A stretch of 64,000 nucleotides of DNA from Verrucomicrobiota bacterium (GTDB lineage Bacteria; Verrucomicrobiota; Verrucomicrobiia; Opitutales; Opitutaceae). Where the stretch lies: positions 31,400 to 95,399 of the forward strand of contig JACRQG010000033.1 in NCBI GenBank assembly GCA_016222805.1. Direction: 5' to 3'. The position numbers and the translations under genes were made by a program. This document shows positions 28,227 to 37,230 of the stretch, one piece after another. How positions within the stretch are numbered: the stretch's first letter is position 1; every line of letters starts with the position of its first letter. The notes beneath the pieces are model-generated. The model was not told the origin of the DNA. It ran no database searches and was given only the letters and a program-made list of their open reading frames with translations.

Positions 28227-28910
28227 TTACGCCGGCGGCGCGGCCGGAGGCGGGGTGGGCCGGCGGTTCTCGCCCGCGGCCGGAGGCGCCTCTTCGACCT
28301 CCTCCTCATCAGGCAGCAGGAACTTCGGCTTGCGCTTGTTGGCCGGCAGCGGCGTGAGCATCACGTGAATGTTGCGGCCGATCAGCTTGGGATCGGCGTC
28401 GGGATGGGCCATGCCGGCGAGATCGGCGACGGCTCGTTTCATCACCTCGAAGCCCAGTTCGGTGTGTGCCATTTCGCGGCCGCGGAACTTCAGGCGCATC
28501 TTCACCTTGTTGCCGTGGTCGAGAAACTCCTCCGCGTGGCGGAGCTTGGTTTCGTAGTCGTGCTGCTCGATCCGGGCGGTGAATTCGATCTCCTTGATCT
28601 TGCTCGCGGTGGATTTCGCGTTCGAGTGCTTCTTCTGCTCCTCGTAGACATACTTGCCGAAGTCCATGATCCGGCAAACGGGAGGAGTGGCGTTGGGCGC
28701 GACCTCCACGAGATCGAGACCGTTTTCCAGCGCCAGATTGATGGCCTTGGTCGTATCGATGATCCCCAGCTGCTTGCCTTCGGGGGAGATCAGCCGGACC
28801 TGCGGGACCTTGATGCGGTGATTGCGGCGAATCGCCGCGAAGGGGTCGACATTGCGACGCTGAAACGAACCAGGGCGGCCGCCCGAGGCGGAGGGAAACG
28901 AATTGGCCAT
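28227..28910 (-). CDS. infC: Translation initiation factor IF-3
   Basis: Binds the 30S subunit and proofreads start-codon choice. A 227-residue protein from ATG 28910 (a TTG lies immediately before). The IF3-N domain starts NHRIKVPQVRLISPEGKQLG near residue 31; the linker helix and IF3-C domain (KEIEFTARIEQHDYETKLRH, then GNKVKMRLKFRGREMAH) follow. Beyond the usual end there is an extra tail of about 35 residues, acidic (DEEEVEEA) then proline-rich (RPTPPPAAPPA), which E. coli IF-3 lacks. rpmI and rplT do not follow; an amidase does, so the common infC-rpmI-rplT operon is broken here. The rare ATT start of E. coli infC is not used. Confidence 0.95.
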   Translation of the reverse strand: MANSFPSASGGRPGSFQRRNVDPFAAIRRNHRIKVPQVRLISPEGKQLGIIDTTKAINLALENGLDLVEVAPNATPPVCRIMDFGKYVYEEQKKHSNAKSTASKIKEIEFTARIEQHDYETKLRHAEEFLDHGNKVKMRLKFRGREMAHTELGFEVMKRAVADLAGMAHPDADPKLIGRNIHVMLTPLPANKRKPKFLLPDEEEVEEAPPAAGENRRPTPPPAAPPA

Positions 28911-29006
28911 CAATAAGGTTTTTGCTGGTGGTTGGTCGGCGAGCTTCTTGCGCGGAGCGGGCCCGGGAGCAAGGGTTATTTCTCCAGGTTTCTGCGCTGC
29001 AAAAAC

Positions 29007-29432
29007 CTAAACGCTGAAACTTTCGCCGCAGGAGCAACTCGCCTTCGCGTTGGGGTTGGAGAACTTGAATCCACCGGACACCATGGCCGCGGAATAATCG
29101 AGGTGGGTCCCCTTCAGGTAGAGGGCACTCTTGCTGTCGACGACCACCGTCACCCCGGCGCTGCGCACCAGAAGATCGCCCCGCCGCGGTTCCGGCACGA
29201 ACTTCATCTTGTAGCTCAATCCGTTGCAGCCCCCGCCCGTGATGGCGATCCGGAGATAGTCTCCCTGCTGCTCCCGCGCGATCAGGCTCCGCACCTTCGT
29301 TCCGGCTGCCGGGGTCAGGAGGACGAGCTGCTCGCTGCCCCATCGCACCCCGGGGGGCAGAGGTGGGACACCCGCCGGCTCGGCCACAGGCGCAGCCGGG
29401 GCAGCGGAGTCGGACGCGGAGGAGGAATCCAT
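29007..29432 (-). CDS. HesB/IscA-family iron-sulfur cluster assembly protein
   Basis: A 141-residue A-type scaffold/carrier. The three conserved cysteines that hold iron or the cluster are present: one in GGGCNGLSYKMKF and two in the C-terminal CSCGESFSV. The domain occupies about the last 105 residues. It is preceded by an alanine/serine/proline-rich segment of about 35 residues unlike typical 107-residue IscA. The start is taken at ATG 29432; GTG 29480 would lengthen that tail. No iscS/iscU or suf genes are adjacent, so it probably acts as a stand-alone carrier (ErpA-like). infC begins 97 bases downstream on the same strand. Confidence 0.9.
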   Translation of the reverse strand: MDSSSASDSAAPAAPVAEPAGVPPLPPGVRWGSEQLVLLTPAAGTKVRSLIAREQQGDYLRIAITGGGCNGLSYKMKFVPEPRRGDLLVRSAGVTVVVDSKSALYLKGTHLDYSAAMVSGGFKFSNPNAKASCSCGESFSV

Positions 29433-29872
29433 GGCGGCCACCAAATCCGCCACGCCAACCGGCGCAACAGCGGAATCCACTTTCCGCCAGAGAAGACAAT
29501 TGGTCGCGGCGCAGTGCTTTGCCTATTCCACTACGCCGCGACCTGGTTGGAAACAGGGCGCAGTACGAGACCACCCCTGGCAAGAAATCGGTCGTAAACT
29601 CCTCCAACGATTGCCGCCCTGCCTGTCGACCGCCGCGTGACCAGTGGGGCTGCAGGAGTGACGAATGGCAGGGTCATCGGAAGGGGGATGGAAAAAGCCC
29701 AAGGAGTGGGGCGGCGAAGCCAACCAGGGAATGGTTACCGCTTCGTTACCTTGCCGGTCGCGCCTGGCGGCGTTTCCGGTCGATTCAGGTCGTCCGGGCC
29801 GGGTGGAAGGCGCGGTTCCCCAACCTCGGCTGATCCGCGGTCGTCCCGGCCTCCCGTCTTGCCTGAACCCCG
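29433..29872. other. Gene-poor stretch between LytTR regulator and IscA-like gene
   Basis: About 440 bases with no convincing reading frame. Short frames on both strands here are arginine/proline-rich shadows. Apart from a strong hairpin at 29502-29543 I see no tRNA, repeat or terminator with a T run. It probably holds the IscA-like promoter and the 3' end of the regulator transcript. Confidence 0.5.
29502..29543. other. Long inverted repeat (10 + 4 bp stem), likely RNA hairpin
   Basis: GGTCGCGGCG at 29502-29511 pairs perfectly with CGCCGCGACC at 29534-29543. Inside, AGTG (29513-29516) pairs with CACT (29529-29532), separated from the outer stem by one C/A mismatch, leaving a 12-base loop. 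There is no T run on either side, so it is not a standard intrinsic terminator. It lies about 70 bases upstream of the IscA-like start and could be part of its leader or a stabilising 3' structure of the upstream transcript. Confidence 0.5.
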
Positions 29873-30646
29873 TCAGGGACGATCCGCCGTGGTCTCGAAT
29901 CGCAACGGCCGGCCGCTTTCCGCCGGCAGGAACTCCCGCAGTTCCGTCCATTCGCGGCGGCTCGCCCGCACCGGGGCGCGCAGCCCGCGCAGGTGCAGCA
30001 GCGGGGCGTCGCCTCGGTCCTCCTCGATGCGCTGGAGATGATCGAGGTTCACGATGACCTGGCGGTGTGCGCGGGCGAAGGGAGGCAGCGGCAGCTGGTC
30101 CTCCCAGGACTTCAAGGTCTGTCGCACCAGGAACCGCTCCCCGGCGCGAAGGCTGAGCTCCGAGTAGTTCTCGCACGACTGGATGGCCACGATTTCCCCC
30201 ACCGGAAGAAAGCGGGCGCCGGAGTCGGTGCGCACGTAGACGGTGTCGTCGCGTCGCAGCCGTGTTCCCTCCCGCAGCGGCACCCCGGTTTCCTCTCTCC
30301 GCCGGTTGAGCCGCGCGAGGCTCGCCGCCAGGCGCTCGGGCTTGATCGGCTTGAGGAGGTAGTCGAGGGCGTTCACTTCAAAGGCCCGGATCGCGTATTC
30401 GTCGTGCGCCGTGACGAAAATCACCGCCGCGCCTTCGCGCACATGCGGCACCAGGTCGAGACCGCTGCCGCCGCGCAACTGGATGTCGAGAAACACTAGC
30501 GCATACTCCCCGCGGGCGAGGAGCTCCCGCGCCGCCTGGACCGTGCCGGCCTCGCCGGTGACGCGCACATGCCCGTGGGGTGCGAGCAGCGTGCGCAGGA
30601 CATTGCGAGCCGGGGGTTCGTCGTCGATCAGCAGACACGGAATCAT
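29873..30646 (-). CDS. LytTR-family response regulator
   Basis: A 257-residue cytoplasmic response regulator. The receiver domain (residues 1-120) begins PCLLIDDEPPARNVLRTLL, carries the phospho-acceptor Asp54 in VFLDIQLRGG, the signalling Thr in FVTAHDEYAI and Lys in LLKPIKPERL. The C-terminal LytTR DNA-binding domain (about residues 140-240) has VYVRTDSGARFLPVGEIVAI and FARAHRQVIVNLDHLQRIEE. It lies 30 bases downstream of the sensor kinase on the same strand and is surely its partner. The leader before the ATG is purine-rich on the plus strand, that is pyrimidine-rich in the message, with no Shine-Dalgarno sequence. Target genes are not identifiable here. Confidence 0.95.
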   Translation of the reverse strand: MIPCLLIDDEPPARNVLRTLLAPHGHVRVTGEAGTVQAARELLARGEYALVFLDIQLRGGSGLDLVPHVREGAAVIFVTAHDEYAIRAFEVNALDYLLKPIKPERLAASLARLNRRREETGVPLREGTRLRRDDTVYVRTDSGARFLPVGEIVAIQSCENYSELSLRAGERFLVRQTLKSWEDQLPLPPFARAHRQVIVNLDHLQRIEEDRGDAPLLHLRGLRAPVRASRREWTELREFLPAESGRPLRFETTADRP

Positions 30647-30676
30647 GGAAAGGAGAGGAAGGCAGGAGGAAACGGC

Positions 30677-33600
30677 CTATCCGCACACGGCGTGGGCATG
30701 GACAGGCGCCCGGCGGCGGTCAAGATGCAGAACCAGGGTGACCACCACCCAGCCGTCGCGCGTGTCGATTGCGACCTCGTGCGCATCTGGATGATACCGC
30801 AGCAACCGCTGGCGCAGGTTGGATAGGCCGATTCCCGAGGTCGCCGGCACCGGGCCGCTGCGGTCGACCCAGCTTCCGGTGTTGGCCACCGTCAACCAAA
30901 GCGTCTGTCGCTCAAGACGGGCGGCCACCCGCACCCGCAGTTCACCCGGGCTCGTGGCGCCGCCATACTTCATCGCGTTCTCCACCAGCGGCAGGAGCAG
31001 GAACGGTGGCAGCGCGGAGCGCCGCGCCTCCTCCCCCGCCTCGAGGGTGATGTGCAGGCTTTCCCCCCAGCGCGCCTTTTCGATCTCAAAGTAGATCGAG
31101 AGCTTGTCGAACTCCGCCCCGACGGTGGTTTGCTCCTCCTGGCGGCGATCCAGCGCGATCCGGCAGAAATCCGCCAATCGCAGCACCATGCTGGCCGCGG
31201 CGGGCGGCGCCGTCAGCACCAGGCTGTAGATGGAGTTCAGGGCGTTGTAGAGGAAGTGCGGATTGAGCTGGTAGCGCAGCACCTCGAGCCGGGCCTCCTC
31301 CTCCGCGAGACGCGCCGCCGCCTTTTCGTCGAGTTCCAGACGATGCAGCCGGGCGAGTTCCGCGTTGCTCCGCTGCAGTTCCTCCGTCCGCAGCGCAACC
31401 TGCTGTTCCAGCCACTCGGCGCGACGCCGGAGGGCGCGCGTCCGCAGCCGCACTCCGCCGACCAGCGCGAGCAAGGCCGCCGCTCCGTACGCCGACCATG
31501 CCATCCGCGTCTGCCACCAGGGTGCCCGGATCACCAGTGGCAGGCTCACCTCCGGGCTGACGCGACCCGCCTGATCCGCGGCTTGCAGCCGGAACAAGTA
31601 CCGGCCGGCCGGCAGGCGGGTGATGTCGCGCCAAGGCTCTCCCGACCAGGCCTGCCAGTCGCGGTCCAGGCCTTCGATCCACGAGCGGAACTGGACGCAG
31701 GATCGGCCGCGATGGTCCACGGCAAAACTCGCGGCGGCGAATTCCACGCGCACCGACTCTTCCTCCTCCTCCAGGTGCAACGGGGCCTCCGCCCGGCCGG
31801 CCCGCTGCCGCCACAAGATCCGCCCGTGCGCCGACCTTACCTGCCGCAACTGCGCGTGCAACGGCACCTCCTCCGCGGGTCGCCAACGCAGGTCGATCGA
31901 CACCAGGAGATCCTTGCCGGCCACCCACAACGTGTCGCGGTCTTCGAGCAGGTGCACAACCGAAAGATCGCGGATCATCGGCGCGACGAGTTCGGTCGCC
32001 TGCCAGTGGTCCGTTCCCGCGGGAGTCACCCGCAGCAGCCGCCGGTCGGGAGGCGCGAGCCGCAGCCAGACGCTGCCATCCGGGTTGGCGCCGACGGCTT
32101 CCACACCCCGCGACGTCGAAGCCGGGATTCCCTCAATCCTCGTCTCGGGCTCGAAGCGATCGTTCGTCGGCTCGTGCCGCAGGATCCAGGCGGGGCTTGC
32201 CGCCACGACAGCCCCCCCCAAATCGAAGAAGGTCGTTCTCCCGGCGCGTCCGAACGGTGCCACTCCCTCCGCCGGTCCCCAGATCCGCACCGGGGCCTCC
32301 AGCGAAGGGCCTTTCCGGAAATCCGCCCGCCACAACCGGCCGTCGATTGTGGCACCCCAGATCCAGCCATCCCCTCGATCGTGGATGCTGCTGACCCCCG
32401 CCGGCACCCGGGAGAGCCGCCCGACCGGCTTCCACCCCTCGCCGTCATCCCGGAACCACCAGACACCATCCGCGCTGCCGCCCAGCAGCGATCCTGGCAC
32501 GGCCCGGAGTCCGGTCACGCTGGTGAACGCCTGCGTGCTCCAAAACTTCGCCTGCCGGGCACCCTCCGCCAGTTCCACGAGCCCGGCCGCCGCCGCAAAG
32601 ACCCGATCGCCCACGACCGCCAGCGTCTCGGCTCCGTGGTGCAGTCCCGCCACCGGAGGAAACTCCCCGGGCCAGTCCCGTCGCCGCGAGACGCCGGCGG
32701 TGTGCGCCACCAGGAGTTCGTCTCCATGGCGCAGGAGGTGCCGTGGGCTGCCCCGCAGCCCATGCGCCCCCTCGTGCCGCATTACCCCGGAGTTCAGGTT
32801 CAACCGGACAATCTGGTCCCGCGTGCACAGCCACAGCCCCCCCTCCCGATCGGAGGCCACCTGCGTGATCCGCAGGTCCAGCACGCCGGGAAGGCGATCG
32901 AGCAGGCGATCGATGCGGCCCCGGGGATTCACCACGAAAACGCCCGGACGAGTGGTGACGAAGACCATGGATCCGTCGGGCAAGAACGTCGCCGCGCTCG
33001 CCTCCGCCTCCCGAAACAGCGCCGGTTCCAGCGGCCACGGCTGCCAGGTCCCGGTGTCCTTCCGCCACACCGCCGGACCCACGGCCGACAGCAACCGCCA
33101 TTCCCCGTCGGACACCTGGCGGCTCGCATACACCCGAAACGGGCTCGGCCGGTTGCGAAGCTCCGGCAGGGTGTCCCCGCGCACGACGGTCACAAGCCGG
33201 CCCTCCGCCTCCAGGCGCACCACGCCGCGGTCCGCCAACCGAACGTGGACGCCGCCCTCCATCCGCCAGACGAGTCCAAAGCGCTGCTCGGACCGCCAGG
33301 TCGACACGCGATCCTCCGGACCGATGCGCAGCACGTGCTGCAGACCCCGCACCCACATGCCGTCCGGCATCGCCAGCAGCTGATCCATCAGGCCGGCCTC
33401 GCCCTCCGGCAACGGATACACGACCGTGTCCGCCTGCCACGCGCCCTCGGCGTCAGGTTGGATCCGCGCCACTTCGTTCTCGCTCACCGCCCACACCGAG
33501 CCGGCGGCATCGACGGCCACCGCCAGAACGGCCCCGCCGTGCGGCAGGGGAATCAAGGTCCAGCGTGCCCCGTCGTATTCCAGGACTCCGTGGCTGTTGC

Positions 33601-33871
33601 CGACGTAGATGAACCCGGACTCCGGGTGCTGGACGATTCCGGAATTCCCCACGCCCCCGCCACAATCCTCCACCCGCCAGACCTGCGTGAAGGGGTTGCC
33701 GGTCACGCGTGGGGAAACCCGTTCGACCACGGGAGGCCCCGGCCGGGCGCCCAAGGGCCCCGGGGGTCCGGGCTGGCCGGACACCCGGCTCACCGCGCTG
33801 GCCAGCAGACCGGCGGCCAGCGCCACGAGAAAAACGGGGGGGAGTTTCACGCGCCCGCCACGGTGCAACAT
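30677..33871 (-). CDS. Sensor histidine kinase with periplasmic beta-propeller and Y_Y_Y domain (LytS/His_kinase type)
   Basis: A 1064-residue membrane sensor from ATG 33871 (ATG 33883/33901 and GTG 33850 are alternatives). After a signal peptide (FLVALAAGLLASAVSRVSG) come about 650 residues of repeated short beta blades, for example SGFIYVGNSHGVLEYDGARW and GSVWLRLAPPD, which look like a two-propeller ligand sensor. A Y_Y_Y-type beta domain follows, ending GRYLFRLQAADQAGRVSPEV. Then come one transmembrane helix (SAYGAAALLALVGGVRL), a coiled coil, and a His_kinase domain with phospho-acceptor His near residue 872 in NPHFLYNALNSIY. The ATPase region has PLVENAMKYG and SGIGLSNLRQRL. This architecture is that of reg_prop sensors for polysaccharide use, but without the AraC output; the output is the adjacent LytTR regulator. 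Confidence 0.9.
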   Translation of the reverse strand: MLHRGGRVKLPPVFLVALAAGLLASAVSRVSGQPGPPGPLGARPGPPVVERVSPRVTGNPFTQVWRVEDCGGGVGNSGIVQHPESGFIYVGNSHGVLEYDGARWTLIPLPHGGAVLAVAVDAAGSVWAVSENEVARIQPDAEGAWQADTVVYPLPEGEAGLMDQLLAMPDGMWVRGLQHVLRIGPEDRVSTWRSEQRFGLVWRMEGGVHVRLADRGVVRLEAEGRLVTVVRGDTLPELRNRPSPFRVYASRQVSDGEWRLLSAVGPAVWRKDTGTWQPWPLEPALFREAEASAATFLPDGSMVFVTTRPGVFVVNPRGRIDRLLDRLPGVLDLRITQVASDREGGLWLCTRDQIVRLNLNSGVMRHEGAHGLRGSPRHLLRHGDELLVAHTAGVSRRRDWPGEFPPVAGLHHGAETLAVVGDRVFAAAAGLVELAEGARQAKFWSTQAFTSVTGLRAVPGSLLGGSADGVWWFRDDGEGWKPVGRLSRVPAGVSSIHDRGDGWIWGATIDGRLWRADFRKGPSLEAPVRIWGPAEGVAPFGRAGRTTFFDLGGAVVAASPAWILRHEPTNDRFEPETRIEGIPASTSRGVEAVGANPDGSVWLRLAPPDRRLLRVTPAGTDHWQATELVAPMIRDLSVVHLLEDRDTLWVAGKDLLVSIDLRWRPAEEVPLHAQLRQVRSAHGRILWRQRAGRAEAPLHLEEEEESVRVEFAAASFAVDHRGRSCVQFRSWIEGLDRDWQAWSGEPWRDITRLPAGRYLFRLQAADQAGRVSPEVSLPLVIRAPWWQTRMAWSAYGAAALLALVGGVRLRTRALRRRAEWLEQQVALRTEELQRSNAELARLHRLELDEKAAARLAEEEARLEVLRYQLNPHFLYNALNSIYSLVLTAPPAAASMVLRLADFCRIALDRRQEEQTTVGAEFDKLSIYFEIEKARWGESLHITLEAGEEARRSALPPFLLLPLVENAMKYGGATSPGELRVRVAARLERQTLWLTVANTGSWVDRSGPVPATSGIGLSNLRQRLLRYHPDAHEVAIDTRDGWVVVTLVLHLDRRRAPVHAHAVCG

Positions 33872-33940
33872 CCCCCGACCCATGTCGAACCGTCCCGGCA
33901 AACGGATCCCGCGTGTCGGCCCGTCTCCGCCCGCATGGAA

Positions 33941-35809
33941 TCAGCGGGAGTTTGCGCTGCGCAGGAGTTCCACGCTGCGGCGGGGATTGAGGAGTTGGAT
34001 CCGGCCATCGGCGCTCCGATCGACGGCGCGCTGAATCAGGTCCGTCACCTCCGCCACGGTCAGTTGCGGCCGCAACGCGAGGAGTTTCGCCGCGAGGTTG
34101 GCCACGTTGGGTGCCGCCATCGAGGTGCCCGAGTACTTCAGCCGCCCGCCGCCAGGCAGTGCGCTCTCAACCTCGAAGCCGTTGGCGTGCACGTCCACGT
34201 TCTTCCCAAAGCTGGTGAAGGACGTTTCCTCCCCGGCCTGATCGACCGCACCCACGGTCAGGACATTGGGCAAATCGATGCCTGAAGGGATCGTCTCGTC
34301 GAACTTGGCGTCGCTGTTGCTGTTGCCCGCCGCCACCACGAAGAGGATCTCCGGCGCCGCCCGCAGGGCCTCGGTCAGCGCCACGCGCGACAATTCGAAA
34401 TACTCGCGGGCCGTTTTGCGGCGGGCCTCGGGCGTGCCGCCGGCGCCGTTCGCCTCGAACGCCGCCTCGATGCTCCGCGGCGTCCCGCCCCAGCTCATGT
34501 TCACCACCCGTACCTTCTGCTGCTGGAAATACGACACCACCGCGCGCATCGCGGCGGCGTCGCGCTCCGCTTGTTCGCGCGTCGGCACGTCCGGAATCAT
34601 CCGGTGATCAAAGGTGATGCGGGCGCCCAGGAGGCGCACGGCCGGGTTGCCCGCCGCGGCGATGCCCGCCACATGCGTTCCGTGGGTGTAGTTGCCGAAG
34701 AAGTTCAGGTTCTCGATGAACGGTTTCACCGCCTCCGGCTTCAACCCGGACATCACCTTCTTCAGCTCACTCGCCTCCGGCGACTCGATACTCGCCTGCA
34801 CGTCGAGCAGGCCCTTGGTCAGGTTGCGCATGCCGGGGTAATTGGCCCGCTGCTCTTCGGTCAGCGGCAGCAGGAGGTCCGGCACCGGCCGCGCCTTGAG
34901 ATCATAGGCAATCCCGTGGAGGTCGTCGACGTAGCCGTTGCCGTCGTCATCCCGGCCGTTGGCCTCCTCGGCCGCGTTCCGCCACTGCTGCCCGGGGAAC
35001 ACCGCCACGTCGACCCCGCTGTCCCAGATCCCCACGACGACCGGGGTCAGTCCGGACACGCCCGCCAGATCCACCGCGCGTGCCGCCCAGATGTCGGGCT
35101 TGGTCTTCTGGTGTGAGGCGATGTACGCCGCCAGCGCCGCGACGCGCTCCGCCTTCAGCGGCAGGTAATGCGCGAGATTGGTCCGCTGGGCCAGGAGAAC
35201 GCGCGCCACGTCGCCGCTGATCGCGCCGGTGCGGTCGATGCCGGGCTGGAACTGGCTGGAGAGGTTTCCGACCACGAGCGCCTCCGTCATGATCTCCGCG
35301 TTGCCCTTGGTCTGCTTGATCACGTCGCCCACCACCTCCCACGGAAGGGTGGCGAGCTTGGCGGCGTAGGTTCGCTGGAAGGCGACCCGGAAGGCGGCCT
35401 CGTCCCGAAACTCGCCGCTCCGCCGGGCGAGAATGATGCTCTCCGACAGGAGCCCGCCCGTGAGTTTTGCCGCCGGCTTTTCATCGAGCCCACGGATGAT
35501 TTGGATGCGCTCCAGCGCGGCGTCATGCCGCCCCGCGTGCAGGTCCAGCGCCAGCAGCGTGCCCTGGACATCCTGCAGCGTCGACCGATCCGCGATTTCA
35601 TGCTCCTGGAGCAGTTTCTCGAGATCGGCCCGCACCGCCTCGGCGAGTTTGCCGTAGACGGCATCGTCGGTCAGCACGTCGGTCACCTTCCCGGTGTAGG
35701 GGTAGCTGAAGCGCGGCAACTGATCCTGGGAGGTAATCCGGGGTTTCTGCGCCAAGAGCGCCGCCGGGAAGAGGAGGACGGCCGCAAGGCCGAGGAGCAC
35801 GGGTTTCAT
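33941..35809 (-). CDS. Secreted subtilisin-like serine protease (S8)
   Basis: A 622-residue exported peptidase from ATG 35809 (signal peptide LLGLAAVLLFPAALLAQ). Residues about 25-240 form a helical pro- or accessory region. The subtilase domain carries Asp263 in VVGIWDSGVDV, His376 in NYTHGTHVAGI, the oxyanion Asn496 in VVAAGNSNSD and Ser563 in YSGTSMAAPN. A large insertion (about 100 residues) separates Asp from His and includes an acidic calcium-binding-like patch NGRDDDGNGYVDD. Proteins of this pattern are common in Verrucomicrobiota; the substrate is unknown. Upstream, the DUF3500 gene is divergent; downstream the sensor kinase is on the same strand 70 bases away. The earlier in-frame start at 35887 adds an arginine-rich segment and is rejected. 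Confidence 0.93.
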   Translation of the reverse strand: MKPVLLGLAAVLLFPAALLAQKPRITSQDQLPRFSYPYTGKVTDVLTDDAVYGKLAEAVRADLEKLLQEHEIADRSTLQDVQGTLLALDLHAGRHDAALERIQIIRGLDEKPAAKLTGGLLSESIILARRSGEFRDEAAFRVAFQRTYAAKLATLPWEVVGDVIKQTKGNAEIMTEALVVGNLSSQFQPGIDRTGAISGDVARVLLAQRTNLAHYLPLKAERVAALAAYIASHQKTKPDIWAARAVDLAGVSGLTPVVVGIWDSGVDVAVFPGQQWRNAAEEANGRDDDGNGYVDDLHGIAYDLKARPVPDLLLPLTEEQRANYPGMRNLTKGLLDVQASIESPEASELKKVMSGLKPEAVKPFIENLNFFGNYTHGTHVAGIAAAGNPAVRLLGARITFDHRMIPDVPTREQAERDAAAMRAVVSYFQQQKVRVVNMSWGGTPRSIEAAFEANGAGGTPEARRKTAREYFELSRVALTEALRAAPEILFVVAAGNSNSDAKFDETIPSGIDLPNVLTVGAVDQAGEETSFTSFGKNVDVHANGFEVESALPGGGRLKYSGTSMAAPNVANLAAKLLALRPQLTVAEVTDLIQRAVDRSADGRIQLLNPRRSVELLRSANSR

Positions 35810-35917
35810 GCGCGGGAGCGTGGCGGCAGAAGTCCCGGGCGCAAGTCGGCGGCGACGAACCACCGCGAGCCGCCTGCGCCCTTGCACTCACCCGGCGAAT
35901 CTCCCTTATGTCCCGCC

Positions 35918-36943
35918 GTGCGCCCCACCCCCACCCGCCTCCTAGTTCTCTGGCTGGCCGCCTCCCTGGCCTCCGTTTCCGCCCACGAGGTCGCGACCGA
36001 CATGGTCAACGCCGCCCGGACCTTTCTTGGCTCCCTCGATTCCGCCCAGCGGCAGGCGGCCACTTATCCGCTCACCGACGCCGAGCGGGAGAACTGGAAT
36101 TTCGTGCCGATCGCCCGCCAGGGCCTGCCCTTCAAACGCACCACCACCGAGCAGCAGGCCCTCGGCCTCGCCCTCCTGCGCACGGGACTCAGCCACACGG
36201 GCATGGCGCGGGCCCAGGCGATCATGCAGCTCGAGCTGGTGCTGAAGGAGCTGGAAAAGGACACCAAGGGCCGGCGGGATCCCACGCTCTATTTCCTGAC
36301 GTTTTTCGGAGAGCCGAGCACCGAGAAGTCCTGGGGCTGGCGCTTCGAGGGGCATCACCTGTCGTTCAACTTCACCGTGGTCGATGGGCGCCACGTTTTC
36401 TTCGCGCCCTCGTTCATGGGCAGCAATCCCGCCGAAGTCCGGGCCGGCCCGCGCCGCGGCGAGCGGGCGCTCGCGGAGGAGGACGATCTGGGCCTTGCGT
36501 TCGTCAATTCCCTCGACCCGGCGCAGCGCCGGATCGCCGTGATCGCCGACACCGCCCTGAAGGAGATCGTCACCACAAACCAGAAGCGCGTCGATCCACT
36601 CGCTCCCGCCGGCATCGCGGCCGGTCAGCTGAAACCCGCCCAGCGGGAGAAACTGCTCGGTCTCGTGCAGCTTTACCTCGCCCGGTGGCGGCCCGAACTG
36701 GCGGCCGAGAACTTCGCCAAGATTACCGCCGCCGGACTTGATCGCATCACCTTCGCCTGGGCCGGCGCCCTCGATCGCACCCAGGCCCGCTACTACCGCA
36801 TCCAGGGACCGACCTTCCTGGTCGAGTTCGACAACTTCCAAAACAGCGCCAACCACTTCCATACCACGTTTCGCGAGTTCAAGGACGACTTCGGCCGGGA
36901 TCTGCTGGCGGAGCACCTGGCGCGCGACCACGGGAAGAAGTAG
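35918..36943 (+). CDS. DUF3500-domain secreted protein
   Basis: A 341-residue protein starting at GTG 35918 with a signal peptide (LLVLWLAASLASVSA). The DUF3500 pattern as I know it is visible: FLGSLDSAQRQAATYPLTDA, then WNFVPIARQGLPF, LLRTGLSHTGMARA, WGWRFEGHHLSFNFTVVDG and the late WAGALDRTQARYYRIQGPTF and NSANHFHTTFREFKDDFG. The paired His residues in EGHHLSFN and ANHFHT suggest a metal site, which is inference. Biochemical function is not established for the family. A plus-strand frame starting ATG 35908 is a shadow. It is divergent from the subtilase, and the next strong signal downstream on its strand is the terminator at 37156. Confidence 0.87.
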   Translation: MRPTPTRLLVLWLAASLASVSAHEVATDMVNAARTFLGSLDSAQRQAATYPLTDAERENWNFVPIARQGLPFKRTTTEQQALGLALLRTGLSHTGMARAQAIMQLELVLKELEKDTKGRRDPTLYFLTFFGEPSTEKSWGWRFEGHHLSFNFTVVDGRHVFFAPSFMGSNPAEVRAGPRRGERALAEEDDLGLAFVNSLDPAQRRIAVIADTALKEIVTTNQKRVDPLAPAGIAAGQLKPAQREKLLGLVQLYLARWRPELAAENFAKITAAGLDRITFAWAGALDRTQARYYRIQGPTFLVEFDNFQNSANHFHTTFREFKDDFGRDLLAEHLARDHGKK

Positions 36944-37155
36944 CGGCCCAGGGAGCCGGCGGGTTCTCGGAAAAAACCGGAAAAAAGACTGGACGGCGCG
37001 GGCAAGATCGGCACCTTCCGCCCCTGCATCAGGAACGAGTCGGCGCTCACCCGCCGGCTCCGCCAACCGGGCCGGGAGCGGCCACGGTGGATCGGGGGAA
37101 ACCCCGGATGTGCGAGACTCCTCCGGGTCTCGAACCAAGAACGCTCCCGAAGACG

Positions 37156-37187
37156 AAACCGACCTGATGCCCAGGTCGGTTTTTTAT
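37156..37187 (+). terminator. Strong intrinsic terminator (10-bp stem, T6ATT)
   Basis: AAACCGACCT at 37156-37165 pairs with AGGTCGGTTT at 37173-37182 around a GATGCCC loop, followed by a T run to 37187. It is the best intrinsic terminator in the window and reads rightward. It ends either the DUF3500 message (213 bases after its stop) or an unannotated small transcript in 36944-37155, a stretch that contains further inverted repeats such as CGAGAC 37113-37118 with GTCTCG 37127-37132. Confidence 0.85.
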
Positions 37188-37230
37188 TCCCCCTGATGCG
37201 CGATCAACTCCCACCAGTACATCACGCATC

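Noticed and set aside
37113..37137. tRNA T-arm-like sequence on the minus strand (GGTTCGAGACCC)
   Set aside because: The T-stem has a mismatch, and no acceptor or anticodon arm can be built around it. At most it is a degraded attachment-site relic.
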